Assembly: GCA_963701955.1 (NCBI GenBank)
Contig: OY969694.1
Span: forward strand, 1,736,001-1,800,000
DNA from: Bog-473 sp963701955
GTDB lineage: Bacteria; Actinomycetota; Acidimicrobiia; Acidimicrobiales; RAAP-2
Direction of reading: 5' to 3'
Length of the DNA stretch: 64,000 bases
The notes under the pieces were generated by a model that was not told where the DNA came from, did not search any database, and worked only from the letters and a program-made list of their open reading frames with translations. A program made the translations under genes and the position numbers. Shown here piece after piece: positions 45,107 to 53,951 of this stretch (position 1 is the first letter of the stretch; each line of letters opens with the position of its first letter).

Positions 45107-45436
45107 TCACAGGGTCGGCTCGCTCAGCAACTCGTACATTGCCACCGTTCCCTCTGCCATGAGGTCGTGCATGGAGATCTCGCCACTTGCGAACCTCGAC
45201 GCCAGTTCCGCCGGCAGTGTGTTCAGGGCTCCAGGGTCCACTTCATAGATGGCCAAGTACTGGGGAAGGTCGGAAGGCATCATCTGATCGGCCGCGAGCT
45301 TGTACCGTCGACACGACAGAACGCCGGCTGTCTTCAGTGCCTGAACTGCATGGACCCGGTCGTACCACTCATTGTATTCATCGGCGCGATCCGGGTCAGA
45401 GATCCCACTGAATGCGAGTAAGACGGCGTTGTTCAT
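45107..45436 (-). CDS. EthD-like dimeric alpha-beta-barrel protein
   Basis: A 109-residue protein. Seen: MNNAVLLAFSGISDPDRADE, YNEWYDRVHAVQAL, then RRYKLAADQ and LPQYLAIYEVDP, matching the small dimeric ferredoxin-like barrel family (EthD/ABM-like), where the YNEWYDRVH segment is typical. Such proteins support aromatic or P450-driven degradation as accessory or isomerase-like factors. Function here cannot be fixed. ATG at 45436; it lies 98 bases downstream of the SnoaL gene on the same strand. Confidence 0.75.
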   Translation of the reverse strand: MNNAVLLAFSGISDPDRADEYNEWYDRVHAVQALKTAGVLSCRRYKLAADQMMPSDLPQYLAIYEVDPGALNTLPAELASRFASGEISMHDLMAEGTVAMYELLSEPTL

Positions 45437-45534
45437 GATTCCTCCGATGGTCTCGTAACAGCATCAATGCCTGCTTGGGTGAAGGTTCTCTCTCGTCACT
45501 CGGTCAGTGTGACCCCTGCAAGATGGTCACCGGC

Positions 45535-46014
45535 TCATCTCTCCGCTGGGGCCTGGTCTGGTTCTGGAGGTTGAAGCGGGTCGACGCTCAGGCGCCTCAG
45601 CGTCGTGCTGCGTATTCGCCAACCATCTTCGGTCCGAACGTAGTCCTCGTGGTAGTGGCCCGCTCCCCGGAACGAGACGGTCTTGCCGTCGAGCGACATC
45701 GTGACGTGATCCTGCATGGCCCAAATGCCCTTCGCACTGTCTGGGCCGCTCATTGTGATTTCAGGGGTATGGCAGTGGTGAACCGTCGTCGCTCCCGTGA
45801 GTGCCTTCGACACGAATGCCACCACTTCATCGCGACCTTCTTGAACTCCCCCGTCGCTGTCGAAGCGAAAGTCCTCGGTGAGGACTTCCCGACCCCAGGC
45901 GTCCCAGTCCTGGCCGTCTGCGTACCTGCAGTAGAGAGCTCTGAGTCGTTTGATCTCCTCAATGTCCATCAAGTACTGGACCTGCTCGTGTAGTCGTTTC
46001 AGGTCTTGCTCCAT
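45535..46014 (-). CDS. SnoaL-like (NTF2-fold) protein
   Basis: A 159-residue NTF2-fold protein. Seen: IEEIKRLRALYCRYADGQDWDAW, VLTEDFRFDSDGG, HHCHTPEITM, GHYHEDYVRTEDGWRIRSTTL. Members act as cyclases, isomerases, dehydratases or ring-hydroxylating accessory proteins. The ATG at 46014 is used with GGAGGG just before it. Divergent from the large amidohydrolase operon and separated from it by the tandem palindromes at 46055-46090, so both directions are probably controlled together. Confidence 0.84.
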   Translation of the reverse strand: MEQDLKRLHEQVQYLMDIEEIKRLRALYCRYADGQDWDAWGREVLTEDFRFDSDGGVQEGRDEVVAFVSKALTGATTVHHCHTPEITMSGPDSAKGIWAMQDHVTMSLDGKTVSFRGAGHYHEDYVRTEDGWRIRSTTLRRLSVDPLQPPEPDQAPAER

Positions 46015-46048
46015 TGGAGTCCCTCCGCGGCTCACGATGTCGTCCTGA

Positions 46049-46077
46049 TTGACAGTGTACCCCGTACACCTTACTGT
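46049..46077 (+). promoter_or_regulatory. sigma70-like promoter of the amidohydrolase operon
   Basis: TTGACA (46049-46054), 17 bases, TACTGT (46072-46077). The spacer contains the first palindrome of the tandem operator, and the second palindrome covers the end of the -10 and the predicted start near 46085. This is a classic repressible layout. The first gene starts at 46210, leaving a leader of roughly 125 bases with an AAGGAAGGAG ribosome site. Confidence 0.6.
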
Positions 46078-46090
46078 GTACTTTGTACAC
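46055..46090. promoter_or_regulatory. tandem operator: two copies of GTGTACnnnGTACAC
   Basis: Two 15-base palindromes with identical arms. Copy 1 is at 46055-46069 (centre CCC) and copy 2 at 46076-46090 (centre TTT). The starts are 21 bases apart, about two helical turns, so two dimers could bind the same face. They lie between the divergent SnoaL and amidohydrolase genes and overlap the plus-strand promoter. This looks like a TetR- or MarR-type repressor site; neighbouring TetR genes at 44338 and 41516 are candidate binders. Confidence 0.65.
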
Positions 46091-46209
46091 TTCTGGCGCA
46101 CGGACATCCGCAACATGCGCTGAGGGTCGGTCGGCACCTCGGCGCGGCGCCGTCGTCATCAGAGCAGACCGAACCGCTCTCCGAATTGATGAAGGAAGGA
46201 GTGACCTTC

Positions 46210-47586
46210 ATGGAACGTGCAACCGTGGTCTCCGCTGATGGACATGCATCCATGCCGCCCGAACGCTGGCCCGAATACCTCGAGAAGAAGTACCACGACT
46301 ACCTGCCACAGCTGACGGTGGAGAACGAGGTGCAGACCAGGATCTTGTGGCTTCTGAACGACTTGGTGATGTCGGAAGAGGCGAGCGCGGTCTTCGACAC
46401 GGACGGCGCCTATCAATCGAAGCGGTGGGCCGGACTGTGGGATCGCGACGTGCGTCTCGGGGAGATGGACCGCGAGGGCATCGCGGCCGAACTCGTGTAT
46501 TTCGGCGACTTCCGTACACCGGATCTCTTCTTCAACGTGACGAACGGGACGTATCCGCTCGACGTGATAGATGCAGGCGTTCGGGCTTACGACCGGTGGG
46601 CGGCTGACGCGTTTGGGCCGGCTCACGACCGACTCCTGCTCTCGGGCGGTGTGGGAACCTATGTCGACGTCGAGGCCTCGATCGCGGAACTCGAGTGGAT
46701 CGCGGAACGGGGATTCGTCGGCACGTATGCGCCGGGGTTCGTGGGCTATCCGCATCTCCCGCCACTCTACGACGAGTTCTGGGAGCCGATCTGGGCTGCG
46801 TACGACCGGCTCGGCCTCGTACCCATCGTCCACGGCGGCTATGGATTCGAGCCGGGTCTGACGCACAAGATCATCCGGGAGACCGATGCGCGCGTCCGTG
46901 CCCGGGGTGGCTCGGACATGGATCTGATCATCGAGTTGACGGGTGGCCTGTTCAACGACGAAGGGTTCTTCAAGGACGTTCGTTGTCGGCGCGGGATGTG
47001 GCAGATGATGTTGGGCGGGGTCTTCGACCGGCACCCCGGTCTGAAGCTGATGATGACCGAGGTCAGGGGCGACTGGGTCCCCGACACGCTGCGGCAGCTC
47101 GATGCAGCGTACGAGGAGCATCGAGCGGACATTCCCGCCAAGCGCAAGCCGAGCGAGTACTGGGACAGCAACTGCCTCGCCGGTCTGTCGTTCATGCACC
47201 TGTGTGAGGTCGAGCATCGCGACGAGATCGGTACCGACACCATCGCCTTCGGTCGGGACTACCCGCATTCGGAGGGCACTTGGCCGAACACCATCGACTT
47301 CTTGAAGCTGTTGTTCCGCGACGTGCCGATGGAGGACATCCGTAAGATGCTGGGCGAGAACACGATCAGGTTCTTCGGTCTCGATCCGGTGCCCCTGGCG
47401 AAGATTGCAGAGCGTATCGGTCCGGACTTGGCCGAGATCACTGACCCCAACGCCGAGGTCGCTCCGAAGCTCGTGGAGCATCTGGAGATTCGGACAGGTG
47501 TGCTGAAGCCCTTCGAGGGCGACACGGGTCTGCACAGGCACGTCGAGATGCTGCAGGAGGATCTTGCCGGTGTCGGCGCGCGGTGA
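46210..47586 (+). CDS. amidohydrolase-2 family protein, subfamily A
   Basis: A 458-residue amidohydrolase-2 protein, first gene of the plus-strand operon. Seen: TVVSADGHASMPPERWPEYL, VFDTDGAYQSKRW, LGEMDREGIAAELVYFGDFR, PIVHGGYGF, the RPSEYW-like KPSEYWDSNC block, FGRDYPHSEGTWPNTIDF. It shares the subfamily A pattern with genes at 4341 and 52524. The ATG at 46210 with GAAGGAAGGAG upstream is preferred over in-frame codons further back. It is probably a metal-dependent hydrolase or decarboxylase; substrate unknown. Confidence 0.87.
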   Translation: MERATVVSADGHASMPPERWPEYLEKKYHDYLPQLTVENEVQTRILWLLNDLVMSEEASAVFDTDGAYQSKRWAGLWDRDVRLGEMDREGIAAELVYFGDFRTPDLFFNVTNGTYPLDVIDAGVRAYDRWAADAFGPAHDRLLLSGGVGTYVDVEASIAELEWIAERGFVGTYAPGFVGYPHLPPLYDEFWEPIWAAYDRLGLVPIVHGGYGFEPGLTHKIIRETDARVRARGGSDMDLIIELTGGLFNDEGFFKDVRCRRGMWQMMLGGVFDRHPGLKLMMTEVRGDWVPDTLRQLDAAYEEHRADIPAKRKPSEYWDSNCLAGLSFMHLCEVEHRDEIGTDTIAFGRDYPHSEGTWPNTIDFLKLLFRDVPMEDIRKMLGENTIRFFGLDPVPLAKIAERIGPDLAEITDPNAEVAPKLVEHLEIRTGVLKPFEGDTGLHRHVEMLQEDLAGVGAR

Positions 47587-47634
47587 TGGCGCACGCCGGA
47601 GTACCGCTGCGTGCGCCGGAATGAGGAAGACCCG

Positions 47635-48597
47635 GTGAGCGCGCTGCGCTTCGATGGGCAGGTGGCCATCGTCACGGGTGCGGGTGGGAAACCGGGCCTC
47701 GGTCGATCTCACGCCATGCTGTTGGCGGAGAGGGGTGCCAAGGTCGTGGTCAACGACCTTGGCGTAGGTCCTGACGGCGCGGGCACGATCCCGGCTGACG
47801 CGCAGAGGACCGCGGCAGAAATCAGGGGCGCCGGGGGTGAGGCCGTCGCGGACCTTCACAGCGTCGCCGACCAGGAGAGCGCGAAGGCGGTCGTGCAGAC
47901 GGCGCTGGACACCTGGGGTCGTGTCGACATCCTGGTGAACAACGCGGGAGTCGGCGTCGTCGCCGGCTTCGACGAGATCACCAGCGACGACCTCGAAATC
48001 CTGGTGAACGTGCATCTCAAGGGCGACTTGTGGATGTGCCGTGCGGCGTGGCCCCACATGATCGAGACCGGCTACGGGCGAATCGTGAACACGACTTCGG
48101 GCGGGATGTACGGCACCGCCGGTCTGGTTGTATACGGAGCGGCCAAGTTCGGAATCTATGGCCTGACCCGCGGCCTCGCCGTCGAGGGGGTGGAGCACAA
48201 CATCAAGGTGAACGCCATGAGCCCAGGTGCCTACACCAATTCTCTCGACCCGTTCTTCGAGCTCGAGAGCGATGAGGCCCGCGAGGCCTTCATCGGGGCG
48301 ATCCCGGCGGAACTCGTCTCGCCCGTTGTCGCCTACCTGGCACACGAGAGCTGCGCGGTCACCGGTGGCCTGTTCGATGTCGGAGGCGGTGCCGTCTCTT
48401 CCACCATCCTGACGGCCTCGGCGGGCATCTACAACCCGGAGCTGACGATCGAGGACGTGCGCGACAGCATCGACTCCATCATTGACCGCTCGCAGGAACG
48501 GCTTCTCACCGACCTGCACGATCCGCTCGGCACGATCAACGAGGCGACGCGGATGCTCATCCGCAAGCCCTACGAACCCCGGGACCGGAGCTGCTGA
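47635..48597 (+). CDS. SDR, multifunctional-enzyme type-2-like hydroxyacyl-CoA dehydrogenase
   Basis: A 320-residue SDR. Seen: VAIVTGAGGKPGLGRSHAML, VVVNDLGVGPDGAG, ILVNNAGVG, NTTSGGMYG, LVVYGAAKFGIYGL (Tyr/Lys) and LAHESCAVTGGLFDVGGGAV with an ELTIEDVRDSIDSIID tail. It belongs to the NDLG/HESC group repeated in this window. GTG at 47635 with GAGGAAGA upstream; 48 bases after the amidohydrolase. Likely to act on a ring or acyl-CoA alcohol made or used by its operon partners. Confidence 0.87.
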   Translation: MSALRFDGQVAIVTGAGGKPGLGRSHAMLLAERGAKVVVNDLGVGPDGAGTIPADAQRTAAEIRGAGGEAVADLHSVADQESAKAVVQTALDTWGRVDILVNNAGVGVVAGFDEITSDDLEILVNVHLKGDLWMCRAAWPHMIETGYGRIVNTTSGGMYGTAGLVVYGAAKFGIYGLTRGLAVEGVEHNIKVNAMSPGAYTNSLDPFFELESDEAREAFIGAIPAELVSPVVAYLAHESCAVTGGLFDVGGGAVSSTILTASAGIYNPELTIEDVRDSIDSIIDRSQERLLTDLHDPLGTINEATRMLIRKPYEPRDRSC

Positions 48598-48702
48598 AGT
48601 GCCGCGCCCGATGCCACCTTGCAGGCGCAGTGCGGAGAACTCCCTTTGAATACGGGACAGAGCCGTGGAGTATCGAGATGAGAGGACAGGAGAAGGAGCG
48701 CC

Positions 48703-49956
48703 ATGAGTGAACACCTGATGATCGTGTCTTCGGATGGACACATCGGCCCGCCGGTGGAGCGCTACCGGGAGTATATTGACCCGAAGTTCGTGGAGGACTT
48801 CGACGCCTGGTTCGAGAACTACATCCCCCTGTGGATGACGAAGGGCACGAAGGCGATGGACTCGGCCAAGGCCACCCTCGACAAGAACATGTGGGGTGAG
48901 GAATACCAGCGGGAGTTCGAAGCCCGCGCCGCGAAGATCCCGTGGGGTATTGAGGGGAAGTGGGACTCCGCCAAGCGCATCGCTGCGCTCGACATCGACG
49001 GTGTGGCCGCCGACGTCATGTTTCCCGACGACCAGTCCTCTAACTCGCCGCCGTTCATCGGTCTGGCCCGGGACTACCGCGAGCCCTACGGCATGTACTC
49101 GCACGAGCAGCGCAGTGAGGGAGCGCGAGCCTACAACCGCTGGCTGGCGGACTTCTGCTCGGCGGCACCCGATCGGCTCCTCGGATGCGCGCTCATCGGT
49201 TCGTTGGCAAATGTCGACGAAGCTATCGAGACGATCACCTGGGCCAAGGAGAACGGCATCAACGGCGGGGCATGCCTGCCGGTGCACTACTACAACATGG
49301 AGGAGCCGTTCTGGAACGACCGGCGCTACGACCCCCTGTGGGCGGCCTGTCAGGATCTTGACGTCCCGCTCCACACCCATGTCGGCCAAGGAAGCCCCTA
49401 CTATGGCGGCGACTCCTTCGAGGGTCTGCTGCTGTGGGCACTCGAGTCGACGTTCTGGGTCCATCGCCCCCTGTGGTTCCTCACCATCGGTGGCGTCTTC
49501 GAGCGGTTCCCCAATCTGAAAATGGTCTTCACCGAGCAAGGCGTGGACTGGATCGCCCCAATGCTCATGGGAATGGACCACATGCTCGAGAGCAAGATGA
49601 CTCCGTTCAGCGCGGACGAGCGGCGTTCCATGTACTCGCTCAAGCCCAGCGAATACTTCCATCGCCAGTGCTATGTCGGCGCCACGAACACCGACGCACT
49701 CGGGTGGGCGACCTCCGACGACCGGGACCGACTCGGTTTCGACCGGCTCATGTGGGGATCGGACTACCCCCACATGGAGTCGAAGTGGCCGCACACCAAA
49801 GAGACGTTGCAGGGCCTCATGAAGGGAATCCCCGAGAATGAGGTGAGGGCCATGGTGGGCGGGAACGCCATCGACTGCTACAGCATCGACGCGTCGCGGC
49901 TCACCCCCGTCGCAGATCGCATCGGCCCTCTCGTCGAAGAGATCGTCTCCCCATGA
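48703..49956 (+). CDS. amidohydrolase-2 family protein, subfamily E
   Basis: A 417-residue amidohydrolase-2 protein. Seen: LMIVSSDGHIGPPVERYREY, FPDDQSSNSPPF, YNRWLADFCSAAPDR, LHTHVGQGSPYYGG, GGVFERFPNLKMVFTEQGVD and MWGSDYPHMESKWPHTKE. It differs from subfamilies A and B in the first metal segment and the THVGQG turn. The ATG at 48703 follows AGAAGGAG. It is the second amidohydrolase of the operon; its different subfamily suggests a different step rather than redundancy. Confidence 0.87.
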   Translation: MSEHLMIVSSDGHIGPPVERYREYIDPKFVEDFDAWFENYIPLWMTKGTKAMDSAKATLDKNMWGEEYQREFEARAAKIPWGIEGKWDSAKRIAALDIDGVAADVMFPDDQSSNSPPFIGLARDYREPYGMYSHEQRSEGARAYNRWLADFCSAAPDRLLGCALIGSLANVDEAIETITWAKENGINGGACLPVHYYNMEEPFWNDRRYDPLWAACQDLDVPLHTHVGQGSPYYGGDSFEGLLLWALESTFWVHRPLWFLTIGGVFERFPNLKMVFTEQGVDWIAPMLMGMDHMLESKMTPFSADERRSMYSLKPSEYFHRQCYVGATNTDALGWATSDDRDRLGFDRLMWGSDYPHMESKWPHTKETLQGLMKGIPENEVRAMVGGNAIDCYSIDASRLTPVADRIGPLVEEIVSP

Positions 49957-49996
49957 TGCTCGGGGTCACGGACATGATCATGCGCGCGCAGCTGGA

Positions 49997-51688
49997 ATGG
50001 GCGGCGGGCGAGACGTCGTGACGGCGGAGCATGAGGAGGCACGAGTCTCCCAGTTTGATCTCGTCGTGGTCGGAAGCGGCGCTGCCGGTCTGACTGGCGC
50101 GCTGGTAGCCGCCATCGGCGGCGCCCGTGTGACCGTCCTCGAGAAGACCGATCTGGTGGGCGGCACCACGGCGATCTCCGGTGGCGGGGCCTGGGTACCT
50201 TGCAACCCGGTGATGGCCGAAGTGGGGCTCGAGGATTCCCGCGAGCAGGCACTCACCTACCTGCGAGCGTGCACGGGCGAGGAGGGCGAGGAGGCCATGC
50301 ATGAGGCAATGGTCGACGCCGGGCCAGAAATGGTGCGCGTGCTGCAGGACGCCGGCATTCCGTTCCAGGCGTGGCCGGCCGTGGGTGGAGCAATCGACTA
50401 CCGGGGCTGGTTACCCGGCGGCATGCGCGGTGGACGCACCATCGAGGTACTCGGCATCTCGGTCTCAGAACTCGGGGGGTGGGCCGACAAGCTACGCAAG
50501 GCCCCAGAACTCCGGAGCTCCGAGAACATGCTCGACTACTACCGCCAGAGCATGCATCTCGCCAGCCCGGACTCGGACACTGCGGCGGCGATGGCGACGC
50601 CGGATCCTCCGGAGGTCGACACCTATTGGCGCGGTACGGCCCTGGTTGCGCGCCTGCTCCGAGCCTGTCTAGAGCGGGGGGTCGTCGTGCAGGTGGACAC
50701 GCCAGCCGTCGAGCTGATCATGGAGGACGGTTGCGTCGCGGGCGTGAGCGCGCACCACGGTGGTGAAAGCATCGAGTTTCGCGCGTTGCACGTGCTCATG
50801 GCCACGGGCGGTTACGGGCGCAGTGAGGAGCTCAAGCGACTCTGGCTCACCCGGCCCCTCGACTACACGTGCGAGAACGAGGCCAACGAAGGCGACGGTC
50901 ACCGTATGGGTGCCGCCGTCGGCGCGCAGCTCGCTGGCCTGGGGGATGCGTGGTGGATGCCCCACACGCCGATGCTCGGGCCCGACGGAGTCGCCAATGC
51001 GGCCGGCACCCGCGAGGACCGATCCGTGCCACACACGATGATGGTGAACCCGGCGGGTAAGCGCTTCATGAACGAGTCGGTGAACTACTACGACGCCGGC
51101 GAGTCGTTCGGCGACAAGACTGGCGCGGCCCCGCGTCATTGGCCGGCCTGGCTGATCTTCGACTCGCAGGGGATCGAACGCTACGCCATCCTCGCGTGGA
51201 AGATCCCGCCGCCCGAGTACCGGCCTGACTTCGTGCACGAGGGGAGCACCATCGAGGAGCTGGCGAAGTCGATCGAGGTCCACCCCGCGACACTGCGGGC
51301 GAGCGTCGAGCGTTTCAACGGATTCGCGCGGAGCGGTATCGACGAGGACTTCCAACGGGGTGAGAATGCATGGGACCGCGCCTGGGGCGACCCCGACCAC
51401 GGCCCGAACCCGTCGCTCGGCACGCTCGAGAAGGGTCCCTTCTTCGCGGTTCCAATGTATCCGGGCGCCATCTCGACACGCGGCGGGTTGCGCATCGACG
51501 CGACGGGCCGGGTCCTCTCGGCGCTTCGAGGCGAACCGATTCCCGGCCTTTACGCGGCCGGGAACTGCTCCAATGGGACGGCAACCGGCGCATATGCAGG
51601 CCCCGGAGCGACGATCGGGCCGGCCATGACCTTCGGGTATCTCGTTGGTCGACAGGTCGCCGCGGCGGTCACCGCCAAAGCGCGTTGA
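49997..51688 (+). CDS. FAD-binding dehydrogenase, 3-ketosteroid-dehydrogenase/fumarate-reductase-like
   Basis: A 563-residue flavoprotein. Seen: dinucleotide motif DLVVVGSGAAGLTGALVAA at about 20-38, KTDLVGGTTAISGGGAWVPC, MATGGYGRSEELKRLW, and a C-terminal GLYAAGNCSNGTATGAYAGP, GATIGPAMTFGY. This is the KstD/fumarate-reductase family, which removes hydrogens next to a keto group (1,2-desaturation of steroids or other cyclic ketones). The start is uncertain: ATG 49997 or GTG 50018. It lies 40 bases after the amidohydrolase within the operon. A cyclic ketone substrate is inferred. Confidence 0.86.
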   Translation: MGGGRDVVTAEHEEARVSQFDLVVVGSGAAGLTGALVAAIGGARVTVLEKTDLVGGTTAISGGGAWVPCNPVMAEVGLEDSREQALTYLRACTGEEGEEAMHEAMVDAGPEMVRVLQDAGIPFQAWPAVGGAIDYRGWLPGGMRGGRTIEVLGISVSELGGWADKLRKAPELRSSENMLDYYRQSMHLASPDSDTAAAMATPDPPEVDTYWRGTALVARLLRACLERGVVVQVDTPAVELIMEDGCVAGVSAHHGGESIEFRALHVLMATGGYGRSEELKRLWLTRPLDYTCENEANEGDGHRMGAAVGAQLAGLGDAWWMPHTPMLGPDGVANAAGTREDRSVPHTMMVNPAGKRFMNESVNYYDAGESFGDKTGAAPRHWPAWLIFDSQGIERYAILAWKIPPPEYRPDFVHEGSTIEELAKSIEVHPATLRASVERFNGFARSGIDEDFQRGENAWDRAWGDPDHGPNPSLGTLEKGPFFAVPMYPGAISTRGGLRIDATGRVLSALRGEPIPGLYAAGNCSNGTATGAYAGPGATIGPAMTFGYLVGRQVAAAVTAKAR

Positions 51689-51724
51689 CCGCCGCGTCTT
51701 TCATCACGAACTCGAGGAGCGAAC

Positions 51725-52492
51725 ATGGATGGGCTGCTGGGCAGGACGGTGCTGATCGCCGGGGGTACCGGAACCATCGGCACAGCGACGGCGATGCGCC
51801 TCGCTCTGGAGGGAGCCCGCGTCGTGGTTGGATCACGTACACCTGCCACGGCCGAGCAGCTCGTCGAGACGATCCGGGCAGAAGGTGCCGAGGCACGACC
51901 CGTACACCTCGATCTCGCCGATGAACGCTCGGTCGCTTCGGCAATTGAGGAGACGGTGGCTGCGTATGGAGGTCTCGACGGGATCCACGTCAATGCAGCG
52001 AACATGGAGCACGACGTCATCGGTAACGACACTGACGCCGTGAACATCGACCTCGAAGTGTTTGACCGCACCCTCCAGATCAACCTCCGAGGCTATCTGC
52101 TATGCACCCAGTACGCCATCCCTGAGATTCTCAGGCGAGGTGGTGGCGGCGTCGTCTACACCAGCTCGGCCGCTGCTTTCGTCGGTGAGCCCGAACGACC
52201 TGCATACGCCATCAGCAAGAGTGGCATCCATGCCCTGGTGCGTCACGTCGCATCACGGTGGGGCAAGGAGGGCATCCGCGCCAACGCCATCGCACCGGGC
52301 CCCATCCTCACTGAAGCAGTAGAAGCCGGGTTGCCCACCGAGTTCAAGGAGATGATGCTGAACCGGATTCTGAGTCCCCGCATTGGACGCCCCCAGGACG
52401 TTGCCGCGGCAGTGGCGTTCTTATTGTCGTCCGAGGGCGAATGGATCAACGGCCAGATCATCAGCGTTGATGGCGGAATGACGCTGCGCTGA
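51725..52492 (+). CDS. SDR-family oxidoreductase
   Basis: A 255-residue classical SDR. Seen: TVLIAGGTGTIGTATAMRLA, IHVNAANME in place of NNAG, VYTSSAAA, RPAYAISKSGIHALV (Tyr/Lys) and WINGQIISVDGGMTLR. All catalytic residues are present. ATG at 51725 with GAGGAG upstream, 36 bases after the flavoprotein. Its length and ending are FabG-like, unlike the longer NDLG group. Confidence 0.87.
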   Translation: MDGLLGRTVLIAGGTGTIGTATAMRLALEGARVVVGSRTPATAEQLVETIRAEGAEARPVHLDLADERSVASAIEETVAAYGGLDGIHVNAANMEHDVIGNDTDAVNIDLEVFDRTLQINLRGYLLCTQYAIPEILRRGGGGVVYTSSAAAFVGEPERPAYAISKSGIHALVRHVASRWGKEGIRANAIAPGPILTEAVEAGLPTEFKEMMLNRILSPRIGRPQDVAAAVAFLLSSEGEWINGQIISVDGGMTLR

Positions 52493-52523
52493 CGCGCTGC
52501 CCCACACAAGAAAGGAGCGCCCT

Positions 52524-53951
52524 ATGGACGACTCACCCGACAGGCTGATCATCGTTTCGTCCGACTCGCACGCGACGGTTCCCGTCGAACGGTGGCCCGA
52601 CTACCTCGAAGCCCGCTTCCATGAGCACCTCCCCCGGCTGCGGGAGGAACGGGATGTCTACTTCGAGTCGGTGTGGCCGCTCAGCAGTCAGGTCATGATG
52701 TCGGCACCGGACGTCCTCGAAGACCACAGCACAGGCGGCGTGCGGGGCGTGCACGACGTGGATGTCCGTCTCCAGCAGATGGATCGCGAGGGCATTTCTG
52801 CAGAGCTCGTGTACATGGGCGACTTCCGCACCACCGACCTTGCCCACAACGTGACCAACGGTGTCTACCCATTTGAGATGTGGGACGCTGGTGCTCGCGC
52901 CTTCAACCGGTGGATCAGCGACGCCTTCGGCAACGCACCGGACCGCCTGCTTCTCACCGGGGCAATCGGCTCATGTACCGATATGGGCGCGGCGGTGACT
53001 GAGCTCCGCTGGATCGCTGACCACGGCTTCCTCGGTACGTTCGCGCCCGGATTCATGCGGCACACGAACATGCCACCTCTGTTCGATGCCTACTGGGAAC
53101 CATTCTGGGCAGAGTGCGAATCACTCGGAATCGCGTTGATCGTTCATGCCGGCTACGGCGGAGTCCAGGGCGCCACCTACGGGGAGATGGAACGGATCCA
53201 TCGCGAGGTGACGGAATCCGGAGGCACCGAGATGGACATGGTGGTCCGGCTGGCGACCGAACTGTTCACGTCGAACTTCTTTTCAGATCCCACACCACGT
53301 CGACCAATGTGGCAACTGATGCTGAGCGGCGTCTTCGACCGACATCCCGACCTCAAGTTGGTCATGACTGAGGTCCGGGTGGACTGGCTCCCTTCGATGC
53401 TGGCCCATCTCGATGAACTGTTCGAGGAGTACGGCGCAGACCTCCCGGCACAACGTCGCCCCAGTGAGTACTGGCATGACAATTGCATTGCCGGTGCATC
53501 GTTCATCCATAAGGCCGAGGTCGAGATGCGCCACGAAATCGGAGTGGCATCTCTTCTGTTCGGGCGTGACTATCCGCACCCCGAAGGGACCTGGCCCAAT
53601 ACGTCGGAGTGGATGCGTGACGCATTCGCGGGCGTTTCCGAGGACGAACTGCGACTCATGCTCGGCGGAAACGCGATCCGTTTCTTCGGGCTCGACAACG
53701 CTGCCTTGGCCTCCGTTGCCGAACGTATCGGCCCGCCAGTGACGTCCATCACCGGAGGAATCCCCGCCGCAAGCCCGGACATGATCAACCTGTTCGATAT
53801 GCGGGGCGGCTATCTAAAGCCCGCAGAAGGAGCAGAGAGGATCAGCGAACTCGACGCCGTGATACGTCACGACCTCGAAGGTATCGGTGCACGGTCACCC
53901 GCCGCGAGGGGACAGGCCGATGCTGATCGACAGCACTCGAGCGCCCCCTGA
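52524..53951 (+). CDS. amidohydrolase-2 family protein, subfamily A
   Basis: A 475-residue amidohydrolase-2 protein. Seen: LIIVSSDSHATVPVERWPDY, LQQMDREGISAELVYMGDFR, LIVHAGYGG, RRPSEYWHDNC, SFIHKAEVEMRHEIGV and FGRDYPHPEGTWPNTSEWM. The first site is SSDSH rather than SxDGH. It is the third amidohydrolase of the operon and the closest paralogue of 46210 and 4341. ATG at 52524 with AGAAAGGAG. Its last 57 bases overlap the 3' end of the convergent cupin gene. Confidence 0.87.
   Translation: MDDSPDRLIIVSSDSHATVPVERWPDYLEARFHEHLPRLREERDVYFESVWPLSSQVMMSAPDVLEDHSTGGVRGVHDVDVRLQQMDREGISAELVYMGDFRTTDLAHNVTNGVYPFEMWDAGARAFNRWISDAFGNAPDRLLLTGAIGSCTDMGAAVTELRWIADHGFLGTFAPGFMRHTNMPPLFDAYWEPFWAECESLGIALIVHAGYGGVQGATYGEMERIHREVTESGGTEMDMVVRLATELFTSNFFSDPTPRRPMWQLMLSGVFDRHPDLKLVMTEVRVDWLPSMLAHLDELFEEYGADLPAQRRPSEYWHDNCIAGASFIHKAEVEMRHEIGVASLLFGRDYPHPEGTWPNTSEWMRDAFAGVSEDELRLMLGGNAIRFFGLDNAALASVAERIGPPVTSITGGIPAASPDMINLFDMRGGYLKPAEGAERISELDAVIRHDLEGIGARSPAARGQADADRQHSSAP

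Noticed and set aside
46159..49794. 1211-codon open frame on the minus strand
   Set aside because: It is antisense to two amidohydrolases and an SDR with clear family motifs. Its sequence is low-complexity, rich in R/V/H, and has no domain; it is an effect of GC-rich codon usage.
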